Source: Moringa oleifera (taxonomy: Eukaryota > Streptophyta > Magnoliopsida > Brassicales > Moringaceae). Taken from it: DNA of 64,000 bases. Under the pieces are notes generated by a model. The model was given only the letters and a program-made list of their open reading frames with translations. It was not told where the DNA came from and made no database searches. Location: the NCBI GenBank assembly GCA_021397835.1, contig JAJFZO010000230.1, forward strand, positions 3,094,001 through 3,158,000. The letters are read 5' to 3'. Below, piece after piece: positions 36,501 to 48,004 of this stretch. Both the position numbers and the translations under genes were made by a program. Each line of letters begins with the position of its first letter. Positions within the stretch are counted from its first letter, which is position 1.

Positions 36501-39500
36501 AAGATGTTTACAAATTTTACATTATTCTCCTCATATACAAAATAATCCACACACTTATAAATTTCACAACTTCACCCATCTATCCTTACAATCCAGTAGA
36601 GGGGCACCCTCTCAAAAGCCCTCAAGTTCCTTGTCCTCCATACTGTCCACAACAAGCTTCATCTTGTGCTTCAAATTACACAGGCCTGCCCATGCTTCTA
36701 CCTTGCTGCCATTGGACTAGATACCACCCATTTGCATCCCAGAATAGCCAAAACACTTTTCCAAAGTTGTCGACTCCATATGCACCAAAGTAGGAGGTGA
36801 TTAACCAACTCTCCTTATTCTTCACATAAATAACTGACCATACCTCTTTTTTTGTAGATTGTCAACGATTAAGGGTTTCCCCTAAATTGCTTCCCAAGCA
36901 AGGAACAACCACTCTAGCTGGAACCCGTACTTTCCATACTAGTTTTGATTGAAACTTTTATCACATTTTATTAATGGGACTCAAGAAGCACCATAAAGTA
37001 CAATATAACCAAGAACTTTTGTCTCCATCTCCTTTCCATGTGATAACATTTTTCCTGTTAATACTAGCTTTAACGACATAAATATGTTCAAAAAAACTGC
37101 CCAAAGAGAGTTAATTCCCAATCTTGTGCCTCCCTCCTACAGTCCACCAACCATGATGCCTTACCAGGTTGTACCACCCAATTATAACACACAACCAAGC
37201 CTCACTAGGTTGGAAATCAGATTCATAACACAGTTGGTGATAACCCAAGGCAGTTCAATCTTGCTTTTTGCAACCAAAATTCGCATATAACAATGTTGCA
37301 TATAAAGCCATTGGGCAATCACCTCTTGCATTAAGCTACATGAAATTTCTGAAGCATGCATTAGATATGGCACACCTAAAGAAGATTTCAAGTTTTTGTA
37401 ACGTGGCAGAGAATATGGCAGAACATGTACAAGCAACACATGCCCAGGTGAAGCAAACGTTGGAAGAAACCAACAATAAAAACAAAGCAAAAGCTAACAA
37501 GCACAACCGACATAGAGTTTTCACAAAAGTTGATGATGTGATGGTGTTTCTATGACAGGAGAGGTTCCCATAAAAACTTAAAATAAGTTAAAAGGAGCAA
37601 GGTATCCTTACAAAGTCATCAAGATGATTAATGATAATCAATATGTGATTGATTTGCTTGAGAGCATCAAAACCTTTAATATGGTTGACGTGTATGAATA
37701 TCATTCTAAATGACAAGACTCTTTATCCTAGACATATACTTGTTCTCATCAAATGAAGGGATTGACGTAGGATATGGAGCAATATAAACACAAAATATCT
37801 AAGTAAACGATCTAGAATGCTTAATTTTGAAGATGACTTTCCATTTTTCTTAGGCATAATTTAATAATTTAAAGCATGCTTTTATCATACCAATTAGGAG
37901 TTGTGGTTCTATACAGATTATACATTTTCTACTCTATTTTTGGTGATAGAAACAAAGTTCTACTTTTTCTTTTTTGAACAGGAACAAAATTTAGGTAGCA
38001 CCAAGGGGGCGTGTCCCTTTACAATGTTATTAGTTAGAGTGTAAGAATTAGTAGTTCAATGAACTCTATCAAATCCTTCCTATTTACCAAAAAAAAAAAA
38101 TTCTGTAACACCCACAGTTTTAAAAGGCTGACCCATGACTCTTTCACTAATGCTATAGTCATTTCCAAATTATCAAAGGCCCTTCTGTTTCTCACTTTCC
38201 ATGTGATCCAAAATACTAATTGAGGAATCATGCACAGCAGTCTCTTCTTCTCTTTTGCAGCTCTCTGTCCACTCTTGGCTAGAAATTCCTACCCCACAGT
38301 CTCTGCCTGAACGCAAACCAACCCCAGAAGATTTAAAACCCTCTCCCACAGCGAAGCAGCAGCCTAGCATTAACTATCTCCTCTGCTTTTTTACAAAAGT
38401 AGCATCGGCTCACCAGGATTTTACCCATCTTCCTCAAATTATGTATAGTTAAAAATTTTCCCAGTATAGCCTCCGATGTGAAGAAAGACACTTTAGGAGG
38501 CACCCCTGTTTTCCAGATCAGTTTCCAGGGAAGCTCTCCCCTTGCTTCACCGCTGCTAAGCCTTTTATAATAAGATTTTACAGTGAACTACTTCCTGTCC
38601 CCACTACCCAGCTTTGACACTGCAGTATCCTCCACATGATTCTCTATTTTGATACTCTGCAGCCGCACACAGCTCTTCGATTGGTCTAACTTCCCAATCT
38701 TGTGCTTTCCTTCAGCATCTGATAGACAATGACTAAACCTCCTCATTCACCTTACTACACTCATTAACAGGCTTCTTTATTGTGTGCTAACAGGAAAATG
38801 TTGGGGTAATCATCCCGCAAAGTTGTATCACCAGACCACTTATCCTTCCAAAATTTAACTGTCCCCTCTTCCCATTTAAAATTTTGTCCATGGTTTGAAT
38901 TCATCCCACCCATTTCTAATGGACTTCAACACACTCATTCCATATTTCTCTCTGCCTACTTCGTCATCCAGCCCCCCCTCCAATTCTCTATATTTACAAC
39001 CCACCACCTTCTTCCACATCCCCTCTTTCTCAATCATAAACTTCCACATCCATTTTCCCAACAAGGCCTTGTTAAGTATAACTAGATCCTTGATACCCAA
39101 CCCTCCTTTGTCAATTGGCTGCTTTAACACTTTCCACGTTACTAAGTGATATTTGTAAGGATGCCCCATATTGCCCCATAAAAACCTTCTATGGATCATC
39201 TCCATCTTGCTGGCCACCTCTATTGGTCATGAAAATAAAGGAAAAAGTACACCAGCTGGTTAGATAATGTACTCTTATTTCAAAGTGAGTCTTCCAGCTT
39301 TCAATAAGCAGTGCTTTTTCCACCCAGCTAGTTCCCTTGCGGATCTCTCCAATACTCCATTCCATATAGTTTTCTCTTTCTATTTGGCTCCCAAAGGCAG
39401 CTCCAGATATTTCATGGAACCTGCCCAAAAATAGAGTTCTACTTTTATGCAAATAGAACTTTATAAAAAAGAGTTGCATTACTTCTAGAAGCAGCATTCA

Positions 39501-42500
39501 TCCACACCCCTAAATTCCCTTGTTAATTACATTTCTAATCCTATCTATACTTCCATCATATTACCCTAGCCCTTTCTAGCACCAAGCATCAGCTACCTCC
39601 TCTTTTCGCCATTTGTCTCTTATCTGTTTTTGCTTTTCTCTAGTTCAACTTCCAATCTCCCACCTCCCTAACCTACTTGTGGTTTCACCTTCACATTCAA
39701 CTCCCTTCGTTGCACCAAAAAGTCTGTACTTTGATCTTTAGAAACCTAAATCTACAAATTTCTTTGAGGTATTCCCCAAAAGGCACAGCCCTGCTTTAGT
39801 AAGGTATGTCAAAAGCTGCACTGACAGTAAATATGGATTCAACTTACAACAGTTAGATGTAGAACTCAACACATACCTGTGCTATGTTAGATAAATCCTC
39901 ACCCATACATGAGATTGGGTCATCAAAAATGTTCTTAAGCATAATCTATATTGCTAACAAGACTAAAAATTTGTATTCGTGATAAAATCTGGCTGACAAG
40001 ATTACTTCCAAATCTGAGTCATAGAACTGAGATATTCCATCTTAAATCTAATCGAAATGTCTGGACTCCTCAACCAAAATCCTGATTAACCCAGAAGCAG
40101 CAAGCTTGCACAACTCAAGATTTGTGAGGTTGCGGAGACAACCCACGGCTGTTTAACCTATGGTTAAGAATAGATCAGATGATCATAAACAAAAAAAGGG
40201 AGCTAATAAAATATACGAACTTTTCATTTCTTAAATCACCGATATGACAACAAGAAGCACCTGAAATCCAGATAAGAAAGAACACTGAGATATTGAAATA
40301 TTAAACTTACAGCAGAAGCAGAATCACTAGTTAGGCCTGGAATCACAACCACAATGGGTGTTGTGCAATCATTAGAAATTCCATTGCTCTTGTGAAAGGC
40401 ATCCCCTGAGACTGCACATTTACCAAATATATGAATCAAGGAATCAAGATTTGCCAGGTATATTAATAACAAGCTATACAAACATACGCAGAGCCTGATG
40501 ACTAGCTAAGTTGACAATCATATACATCCAATCAGACAGAAGCAAGATGTTTTGTTTGATAATCTGTCATAATATAAATCAATGTCACTGTTATAATCAA
40601 TTTTGTTTCCTAAGTTATCACAGAGATTTGGTTCAGAAAAACTAGATCGACCAAGCAATAAAAGGGTAATGAAAAGGATATTAAGATGCCATTGTTAAGT
40701 TCTAATAATCCGAGCCAATCATCTTGACAGCTAAAACCAAAAGCCATCTGAGGCATTATAATACGATGTTTTAAATAAAAAGTAACACACAAGATCACAT
40801 GTAGAACTGCATGTAGAAGAACTAATTACAAAATGGTTTTTCTTTTTGGTTTCACCAGAAAATAAATAAACAGAACTCAGATTTCTATACTGCTGCTGCA
40901 AATAATACAGTCGTATATTATAATACGGCATATCATAAGGAAAATTTATTTTTCTTGTATCATGCTTGTAATTGATGATCAATTCATATGATCCATAATG
41001 CTAAAAGAGAGATGGTAGAAGCTTGAATTCATTCTAGAGTTAATTTTCAAATGACCATGTTTCTTCACATGTAGAAATACTATTTTGTTAAGCTTCAGGT
41101 GACTAAGATATTAACTGCATACTTTTAACAGTTAAGACTCCCAAACAAGATGACATAAGGGGCATGCATGGAATTGATCCTGGAACAGGGATCTATGCAA
41201 ATGCAACATGTAGATCACACAGAAACAAGAAAAGAAGGTTTTAGACTGGATTTTAATCATGAGAAGAATTCCCAAAACAGAAGTTAGGCTACAATTTGCT
41301 CAGATCACCGCAACTGATCTAAGCCTCACCACTAAGAGAGTATATAATTAGTAGTGCCTATAGTTCATTCCCAGAAATTCTATGAATTATGAAAGAGAGA
41401 ATATATCCTGCAGCCAATTGGAAAGAGAAAGGAATTATAAGGTCAAACTGATTGAGATCCTGAAATTGGAAAGTTGGATGATACAGTTTTAAAAATAAGA
41501 CTATCCTTGTCATAAGGGGAAAAAGAACCAGTATAAAAGGTATACATTCTTTTCTCCAAATTTGTAGTTTCGCTATACAAACATCACCAAGAAACAAGAA
41601 AAAGACATGCCAAAGTTGCTATACTGGTCAAATCAAACAAACTAGATATTACTGCACATATGAAGCTTTAGCAGTACCAACAGATGACAATATGTCTGTT
41701 ATATAAACTAAACAGGCAATGACAATAACAAACCCTAAGGGCAGATCAATCACCAACCAGCTTTTTCTCGTAAGTTTATCATTTGATGTTCTTTGTTTCT
41801 TTAGTTCATATCTCCTTTAGATTTTCTCCTGTGAAACTCCATTGATAAATGCTAGGCTTGCGTTCCCTTTGTCATTCTTTAGTGATTTAACTTGATTGAA
41901 CCCCAAAAGAGGATAACAATACAAAAAGAAATAGGGGAAAAACTAACAAATACTATGATTACTAACTCATACTGCAAAGAGAAAATACTCTATTCTAATG
42001 CATCAAATCTTTAATTTCCTTGATGTATTGTTTCTTATTCGGTATTAGGGGTGACAAAGTGTGTCACAAATGGGTCCTGTCAAAAGAACACAATTGCACA
42101 AATACACCTAATACGAACACAACACAATTAAATAATCATGTCAAACTTTTAAACACTAACCTGACATATTTATCTTTGCAGGATAAAATACGAACGATCC
42201 ATCTACTGAACTGTGCAATCCTTTGCACGACACAACATGACATGAACAACCTATTTACAGATTTTTGTCTACTATTGACACGACACCACAGAATATGATA
42301 TCATATATAGAACATAATTATGTTATGAGAGAAGGTTTATATGTTTCTAATTTTTCCTATAATGTCCTTGCTATATTTGTTCTATTTATTGATTATTATA
42401 AGTTTAAAACAAATTTTTTATATATAAATCTTAAAAAGGTTTTAAGTTATGCGATTCATGTCTACACAATGAAACCTAAAATCAATCAAATGTGTTGAAT

Positions 42501-45500
42501 TTTGGGGACAATTTTATATAGCAGATTACGAGAGAGGGGGGAGGGGAAAAAAACAATTTCCTTGAGTGGTCTACAAAATTATAGCTCAAGAGTAAAGAGA
42601 AGATGGGATACCTATCGAAAAATTGATCTATGAGATGTTGAAATTCCATGATAATGCACTAGTTGTGGAAATTCATGCAACCAGAGATTGCAAAAACTTA
42701 TCTTTTTCTCTCATTAGCAAACAAGATATAGGATGTTCTTGTTCGGACTTAGTCTAATGTGGGAGATTTGCTCAAATCTATGAGTTAGAAAACAGAATTT
42801 GTGACACCAAGCAACAAGAGTCCATGATGACTTTATACTACAATAAAGTCTGGAGTTTGACGCAAGAGTTGGACCACTACCAGCATTTGAGATGGAATCT
42901 GCTAACTGATACAGCCAAGCTGAAACAATTGTTTGAACAGGAACAGATATTTGAGTTTTTTTCGGGCTAAATCCAAAGTTAGATCAGAACAGGAAAAAAC
43001 TCTTTTTCCCCACCAACAAGGGTGTATGTTCGTATTCAGAGTAAAGAAAGCAGAAGAATAATTATGTTGGGATCTTCCACACTAGAACCCTGTATGCTAA
43101 ACTAAGTCACAAAGCAGGATAAAAAACAGAGTGACGATAAAGATTCAAGGTGGTGAGAATATTGTAATAAATTGAGACAACCAAACAAGACACTCTAGAC
43201 ATAACATAGCAAACCAGAATATTGATACCTTGGGTATGTATTTCCCCTCGTATAAATGTTCATATTCACATAAGGAAAGATCTAAACTAGATCCATAAGC
43301 CTTGGTTGTCTACTCTTGGCAAACTCACAAACTCAAAAGGGATAAAAGTGTTGTCATCCTCCAACATGTTGGAGATTTGTTTCTGTGCATGTTAGCTTTT
43401 TTGAAGATCAAAACTTATTCTTCCACCAACTAATCTTTAGGAGGAGAATTATGAAAGACCAATCTTGCATGAACCCTATTCCAGTTTCACATGATAAACG
43501 TGAAGTTCAGTAGTAGGCACAGGCTGGAATATTGAGGGACAAACAGCTGAGAGTGCAAGAAATAATAGTAAATCAGAAAATGAAGATGGAACTGAATCAC
43601 CAATAACAACCAGACCAACAAAACAAGTGACTCTCCTAACTTATTCAAGGAGGAAGAAGGCAACTTTGGCAACAGGTTCGAAGATCCTTTCTTAATTATG
43701 ATATGACGCATTGTTTTTTTTTACTTTGTAAATAATGTCTAGTGATTATTCTATTTTGGAAAATTTAGATCAACGAAAATTAAGAATTGATCAAATGCAA
43801 ATATTTAATTTCTTTTTCTATTTGTATCCTAAGATGCACAAAATCCCTCTGTAATTCACAAAATCAATAGAGAAAAAATTTCACCCAATTTTCTTTATTT
43901 TCCAACAAAAACATTAACCAAATATTCATCATAAAGATCATGCTCACAATATTGACTCGTGAGCCTCTATTTACTTTCAGCTGGACACAACTGATGCATA
44001 TAACTTCACAAATATTTTTTTATGTGGTTTTGAATTTACCATCAGAATTCATTAGCCAATCCAAAGCAATGGTTCCCCCATCAAAAGCATGAAAGAGTTG
44101 TCTGACAAAGCACATACACAAATATTTGTTAGAAAACTTAAACAATTGACATAAGATCCCTAACAGAAACCAAAAAAAAGGGGAGAAACAATGTTAAGTG
44201 ATATGCATGATATGCTGCATGAAACACAAAACTCAAAAATGTTATAAAAAAATTACATCTTTGTGCCACTGGCAAAACAAATATAGATAACAACTTAGAG
44301 CTGACGAAATTAAAATAACCACATATTATGGGAAACATGAACAAGCTTTTCTAGTCAGGTATCATTCACTCAAACTGATTATTAAACTAACAAGTACTTC
44401 AACATGAAGTTATTGTCTGTATTCCATCTTTAAAAGCGTCGGGGTTAGGCTCAAAATTAAAGTCTATTCTGACAGAAAATGTAATTACTGGGCCAAACAT
44501 TATAAGAAAGCTCCTGAAACAATTCCAAATCACAAAACCCTATTTCAATTACAAGATACCAGATCGCTAAAAAAGGTAACATACAAATATGTGTGCGTGT
44601 GTGCGCGCGGAACTTGATTTATTGTTTGACATATCAAACCAAAAGACCCAAGCAATCACCTCCTGTAAGTAAAAACTGGAGGCCTCCCAAAGAAATTCAG
44701 AAAACAAGTCTGAAAATGAGGACTTGATAGCCATGGAGTCGCCAAATACCTGCACAATTCAATAAGCCATGCCAGACACACACATGTAAAAAAATACCAT
44801 TGGTTGAAGAGGAAAATTAATACCAAAGAAAAGCAAACAAATTTTATTTCAATAATTTCCGAACATATCTTGTCAACTGACTCCAGCTTTTACTATTCAT
44901 GGCGAAGCCAAATGGTCAGATATAACCTCATTCCTTTACATTTCTCCCTCCACAACCAAACTGACACAGTGGGAAAAAAAAAAAGAAAAGAAAAAGACTC
45001 CAAAAGGAAAATCATACCACCAATATTTGGGAAAAGTGACATCAATGGTTAAGCATTTTGTTCAAGTTGATTTTCACTTGAGGAAAACCAAAGACAAAAA
45101 GGTAAATACTTCTAAAATACTACACGCAGCAAAAGAAGTACAATATTACGATTTTATCAGTATTTCTTGGTTTCTCACCCACCAAACTCAACCTTAAACA
45201 ACATCCTCAAAAAAGCCAAAGCACATTGAGAATTAAGGGGCCATTCTCGCGACATCAAAAAGCAATATGACTTCTCTCGTTCTGCTTTACCTGCCGTGAA
45301 GGATTCGACACTTGGACACAACGCCTTGGTAAATGTGGGAAATGGGATTGTACGTCAAATTCACAGGGCTGCCCCGAAATCCCGTGAAAACATCTTCAAG
45401 TAAATGAAACTCTAAGAAATAGTAGAGGAAAATAATCGAAATGACAATAATAGCTATAACATAGTGCCAAACAGGGATAAGCAGCAATGCATTGAGCACA

Positions 45501-45574
45501 AGCTTGTACGCGTATAGAGAAGAAGATGATTCGTTCTGCTGCTCCAAATAATCCATTGTTGAATCAGATATCAA
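24585..45574 (-). CDS. EMB8/YheT-type alpha/beta hydrolase, 585 aa, 14 exons
   Basis: Exons (right to left): 45574-45291, 44749-44660, 44101-44040, 40411-40311, 33992-33903, 29054-28932, 28435-28358, 27176-27091, 26909-26861, 26393-26337, 26251-26121, 26030-25947, 25402-25345, 25049-24585. All junctions are GT-AG and keep frame (1758 nt). A membrane segment at about 31-53 precedes [20 protein letters not shown]. The hydrolase core has the [13 protein letters not shown] oxyanion loop, GTSIGAN with nucleophile Ser244, Asp370 (ALDDPV) and His399 (QHGGHLAF), a complete triad. A long acidic tail ends in a second membrane segment at about 546-570. The family includes Arabidopsis At1g34340-like proteins and conifer EMB8; substrate is unknown. 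Introns hold several retroelements, which explains the 21-kb span. Confidence 0.92.
27186..27199 (+). repeat. Poly-A/T tract at an acceptor site
   Basis: A run of A on the + strand is the poly-T part of the polypyrimidine tract just upstream of hydrolase exon 8 (acceptor at 27177). It is a normal splice signal, not a retroposon tail. Confidence 0.6.
29936..30245 (+). repeat. 5' LTR of the gag-only element
   Basis: 310 bp, aligned over its length with 32663-32972. Shares the CTATTTCGGCTAATGT, GATTAGAT, TTTCCTCTAAAG and TATTCCGCTTCT blocks. Ends next to AATTGGTATCAGAGC, the primer site. Confidence 0.93.
30249..30260 (+). promoter_or_regulatory. tRNA-iMet primer binding site
   Basis: TGGTATCAGAGC, the complement of the 3' end of plant initiator tRNA-Met without CCA context, three bases after the 5' LTR. 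Typical for gypsy and copia elements and sets the element's direction as +. Confidence 0.9.
30282..31846 (+). pseudogene. Gag (capsid) remnant with zinc knuckle
   Basis: A first open piece (30282-30812, 176 codons) has a coiled stretch ([20 protein letters not shown]) and a polar linker, typical of gypsy gag N termini. After a stop, 30930-31440 reads as a retrotransposon gag domain: [69 protein letters not shown]. The zinc knuckle [14 protein letters not shown] is at 31673-31714 in another frame. Breaks include TAG at 31085 where tryptophan is expected. It cannot make a full capsid protein. Confidence 0.8.
31900..32190 (+). pseudogene. Retroviral-type aspartic protease remnant
   Basis: Reads [12 protein letters not shown] at 31928-31963, with the catalytic D-S-G triplet at 31943-31951, followed in shifted frames by [22 protein letters not shown] and then [22 protein letters not shown]. 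This is the protease region of gypsy-type pol. Stops and frameshifts separate the parts. It is followed by only the first residues of RT. Confidence 0.75.
32663..32972 (+). repeat. 3' LTR of the gag-only element
   Basis: Same length and ends as the 5' LTR; preceded by the AGTAGAAAAGAT purine-rich tract and followed by the AATAT duplicate. Differences include CTGCACCA against CGCACCA near the end and a variant middle around 32775-32830. Confidence 0.93.
33195..33480 (-). mobile_element. Short 5'-truncated LINE 3' fragment
   Basis: Layout matches the 3' ends of the two larger LINE copies nearby: T-rich left edge, then a GTATTATTTATA-like A/T block, AGTACCAAGGAGGG, and a CACCATCCAAAACACAAGCAA block. 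Only the last ~290 bp of a minus-strand LINE would be present. Boundaries are estimated from resemblance. Confidence 0.5.
35530..37712 (+). pseudogene. Gypsy integrase remnant in pieces
   Basis: Piece 1 (about 35530-35990) follows the gypsy order: a GLLF..L phrase, [20 protein letters not shown] (the H2C2-like start), then [26 protein letters not shown] and a V..HG-like tail, i.e. the core domain with shifted frames. Piece 2 (36325-36397) reads [11 protein letters not shown], the usual HPQTDGQTE. Piece 3 (37268-37712) reads [47 protein letters not shown], and a [18 protein letters not shown] end. Integrase inserts the DNA copy; this copy is dead. Confidence 0.8.
36397..37230 (-). mobile_element. 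LINE fragment inserted in the gypsy integrase
   Basis: A T-run at 36409-36418 marks the 3' tail of a minus-strand LINE. Read leftwards from about 37200 it shows zf-RVT-like text: [23 protein letters not shown] and [15 protein letters not shown], in more than one frame. The integrase HPQANGQTG part stops at its left edge and the FAYNN part resumes at its right. The right boundary is estimated. Confidence 0.6.
37968..39434 (-). mobile_element. 5'-truncated LINE with 12-bp target duplication
   Basis: AGTTCTACTTTT occurs at 37956-37967 and 39435-39446, flanking the insertion, and the host LTR sequence continues across it. A T-rich left edge marks the 3' tail. The minus strand carries [28 protein letters not shown] at 39217-38876, FTVKSYYK and PPKVSFFT further on, all from the region after RT in plant LINEs. 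About 1.47 kb is present, so RT and endonuclease were lost by 5' truncation at insertion. Confidence 0.85.
42045..42500. mobile_element. Possible MITE remnant rich in GTGTCA repeats
   Basis: Starts TTAGGGGTGACAAAGTGTGTCA and holds many CGTGTCAAAC/ACACAAC-like short inverted words, a pattern of common hAT-like non-autonomous repeats in dicots. No matching opposite terminus or target duplication was found. It lies in hydrolase intron 3. Confidence 0.35.
42630..43720 (+). mobile_element. Copia-type gag and zinc-knuckle remnant
   Basis: From about 42780 the + strand reads [20 protein letters not shown], then [28 protein letters not shown] and further to a [10 protein letters not shown]-type knuckle near 43150-43190. 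This is the copia-like gag order (ELENRIxxxKQ, YxxLxxLWQELD, FLxGL, then a CxYCxKxxHxxxxCW knuckle). Stops and frameshifts follow. The last part (43500-43720) may be the copia linker before RT. No LTRs were recognised. It lies in hydrolase intron 3. Confidence 0.6.
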
Positions 45575-46891
45575 ACAGGGGACTTGAAATTGGATGAATC
45601 ACATCTATCAATTTTGTTGGTCCTATTAGTTAGTGAATTGGATTGTTGACTGGAGAATAGTAGGTTGGTTTTTGTTGGCTTGTATTGGTGCAAGATTGGC
45701 AAAAGCGGAGAGAAAATGAAGGATTTGGACGGAGCCCGTAGCCTTGTGCGCTCATGTGGACAATGGATATGGCCCTGACAGGTGGCCTACTTGCCTGTCT
45801 TTTTTCCTACACTGGGTTTAGATAAAAAAATTATTTACGAGACCCACATGATACGATCAGAACGTGGTGCAATATGAAATTAAAAATATTATAAATATAG
45901 AAAAGGTAACAAAACTTTTAACTTTTTTTTAGTTGTAAACTTTGAAGATGTTCCATCATTACTAATTTATATTTTTTAATTTTAATATATAAAATAATAT
46001 TAAATAATTTTTAAACAAATAATTTAATTTTTTATTTCTTTTTTCAGTTGTGTAATACCCAAAAAGAAAACGAGTGTTAATCAAACACAAGGTTTTATTC
46101 AAAGGGTTTATAACGATTGATTTTTATTAAAATTTAAAAAGTTTTAAAACTCTCCTCAATCTACATTGTTTGTCACCTGGAGTTTTTTTTTTTCTTTTTT
46201 TTTTCAATTTTTCAGTTTTCTTGATTTTTTTTTTTTTTATAGTTAAAGTTACACTCTCCATGAACCTTATTTATTTACATCATAATCATAGTTGATGTCA
46301 AACTATTAAATTATTTTTGAAACCCATTTTCGATGAAACTCATTTTTTAATTAAATCCATTTTTGCTTGAAACTTATTCTTTCTCCTCTTCACCTCATTC
46401 TTTTGTCTTCTTCACATTATCGCCTTCACCTGATCGATGTCATTTTATTTTACTGTTTTTACATTGTCGCTCGCATCTTGTTACCGACCATTTTAAAAAG
46501 TTATTTATCTTGTTGAATGAGTTTGTAGAAAACAAAAATCATTATGAGAAATCCATCGAAAATCTATATCGAGTATCTTATTTTTAAAACTTGTGTTCCT
46601 CACTGTCACTACGAAGGAATAATGAAAATATGTTACGTGTATTTAGTTTTTAACATTATATACATCAAATAGGAATAACTTTAAAAAAATGAGTTAGATT
46701 TCTTAATTTTTGGGCATTCGTAATGATATTCAATTGTAAAATATGATTGAAATTTATAAGGTGGATAGGTTTTTTAAGAGTTTGGTTAATAGTTTTGGTT
46801 ATATGTAAAGTGCGAGGTTATTGGAATTATGTTGAGATTATAAGATTATGTATTACTGGTATGCATCATGAGATGGTTAAGTAGTTTTGTG

Positions 46892-47655
46892 CAGTAGTGA
46901 TTTTTGAAAGTTTGATGGTGAAAAGTAGATTAATAGTGATTTGTAACCTTGATCAGTGATTTATATTTTTTAGTTTTTTAATTTGTTTTAAAAAAATTAA
47001 GATGTAAAAAAAAGAATTTATAATACAACAACTTAATTTGTCAATAAATAAATGATAATTAAATAGTAAAATAATGATAAATTAAGATGTATTTGATAAA
47101 AAGAAGAAGAATATTAAAGAATTAGTTAAGAAAACTAAGAGATATTCATATTTGTTATTTAACTATCTTGATTTATTTTTTAATCTTGATTTATAATTAT
47201 TTTATTTCTTGTTTTGTGTTAATTTATTACCTTAATTTTTTTATTTATTTTCTTATTTTATATTAATTGTTTCTTTATTTCATATTAATTTATTTTTTAT
47301 TTTATATAGATTTGTTTTCTCGTTTTGTTTTGATTTGTTTACTTATTTTGTTTTCGATTTGTTTCCTTATTTTATACCATTTTTTATTTTGTATTAATTA
47401 TTTTCTTTTTTATGTAAATTTATTTTCTTATTTTGTGTTGATTTAAGTTAAATTTTTTTAACAAAGTTGATTGTGTTACAATTTTTACTTTTAATATAAA
47501 TTATTAGTTTTTATTTTAATATTTTTTGTCTAATTGACCATCGCAATATATGCATTGCATAGTAATTTGTATAGCTTACCTATGTATAAACTGTATATGT
47601 AGTGAGATTGTTAAGGAGTTCTATGTAGTAGTGATTTTTGAAAGTTTGATAGTGA
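46892..47655. repeat. Dispersed direct repeat of about 30 bp
   Basis: GTAGTGATTTTTGAAAGTTTGAT occurs near 46894 and again near 47627 with matching flanks (a GTTAAG..GTT..GT left side and GGTGAA/AGTGAA right side). Copies are about 730 bases apart. This suggests a partial duplication or repeated element arm. Confidence 0.7.
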
Positions 47656-47910
47656 ATCGAGAGTTTGATAGTATTTTGTAATCGTGATTACTAATTTGTA
47701 CATGAAAATATTGTCAGTATATTAAAAAAATTTGAGTTGTGTGCTATGTGTATGTTGTTAATAGATTTTTATGTTCAATATTGACTTATATAGAATTGTT
47801 ATTTATCAATGGGTGATAATAATTTATAAATTCATATTAATGAAATGTAATAATGAATAATGATTATGCATGCATGACAATAATGAAAAGTAATTATTTT
47901 TTTCACATAT

Positions 47911-48004
47911 GAAAGAAAAAATTCATTGGAAGATAAATTTTTCAAAGGATAAGAGATGAAAGAAAAAACTCATTGGGAGAGGAATTTTTCAAAGGATAAG
48001 AGTG
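47911..48004. repeat. Tandem duplication of about 47 bp
   Basis: GAAAGAAAAAATTCATTGG...TTTTTCAAAGGATAAGAG and, directly after, GAAAGAAAAAACTCATTGG...TTTTTCAAAGGATAAGAG, with a few mismatches. Confidence 0.85.

Larger units (their letters stand above)
34471..39500 (+). mobile_element. Second gypsy-type element, integrase only, with nested insertions
   Basis: Two related long repeats start TGATGTAGGA (34471) and TGACGTAGGA (37763); both contain GATCTA..CTTAATTTTGAAGA and CCAATTAGGAGTT..G blocks and read as diverged LTRs. Between them, integrase parts occur in + order at about 35530-37712. Gag, protease, RT and RNase H are absent. Interruptions: about 34565-35219 in the left LTR (unknown), about 36030-36320 and a LINE (about 36397-37230) within integrase, and a LINE (37968-39434) in the right LTR. 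The right end is not sharp. It lies in hydrolase intron 4, antisense to the gene. Confidence 0.75.

Noticed and set aside
29936..39500. One large gypsy element spanning both LTR elements
   Set aside because: The left element is closed by its own LTR pair and AATAT duplicates, and its LTR sequence differs from the repeats at 34471 and 37763.
47180..47460. CRISPR-like regular repeat
   Set aside because: The units are degenerate AT-rich words without constant repeats or unique spacers, in a plant nuclear context.
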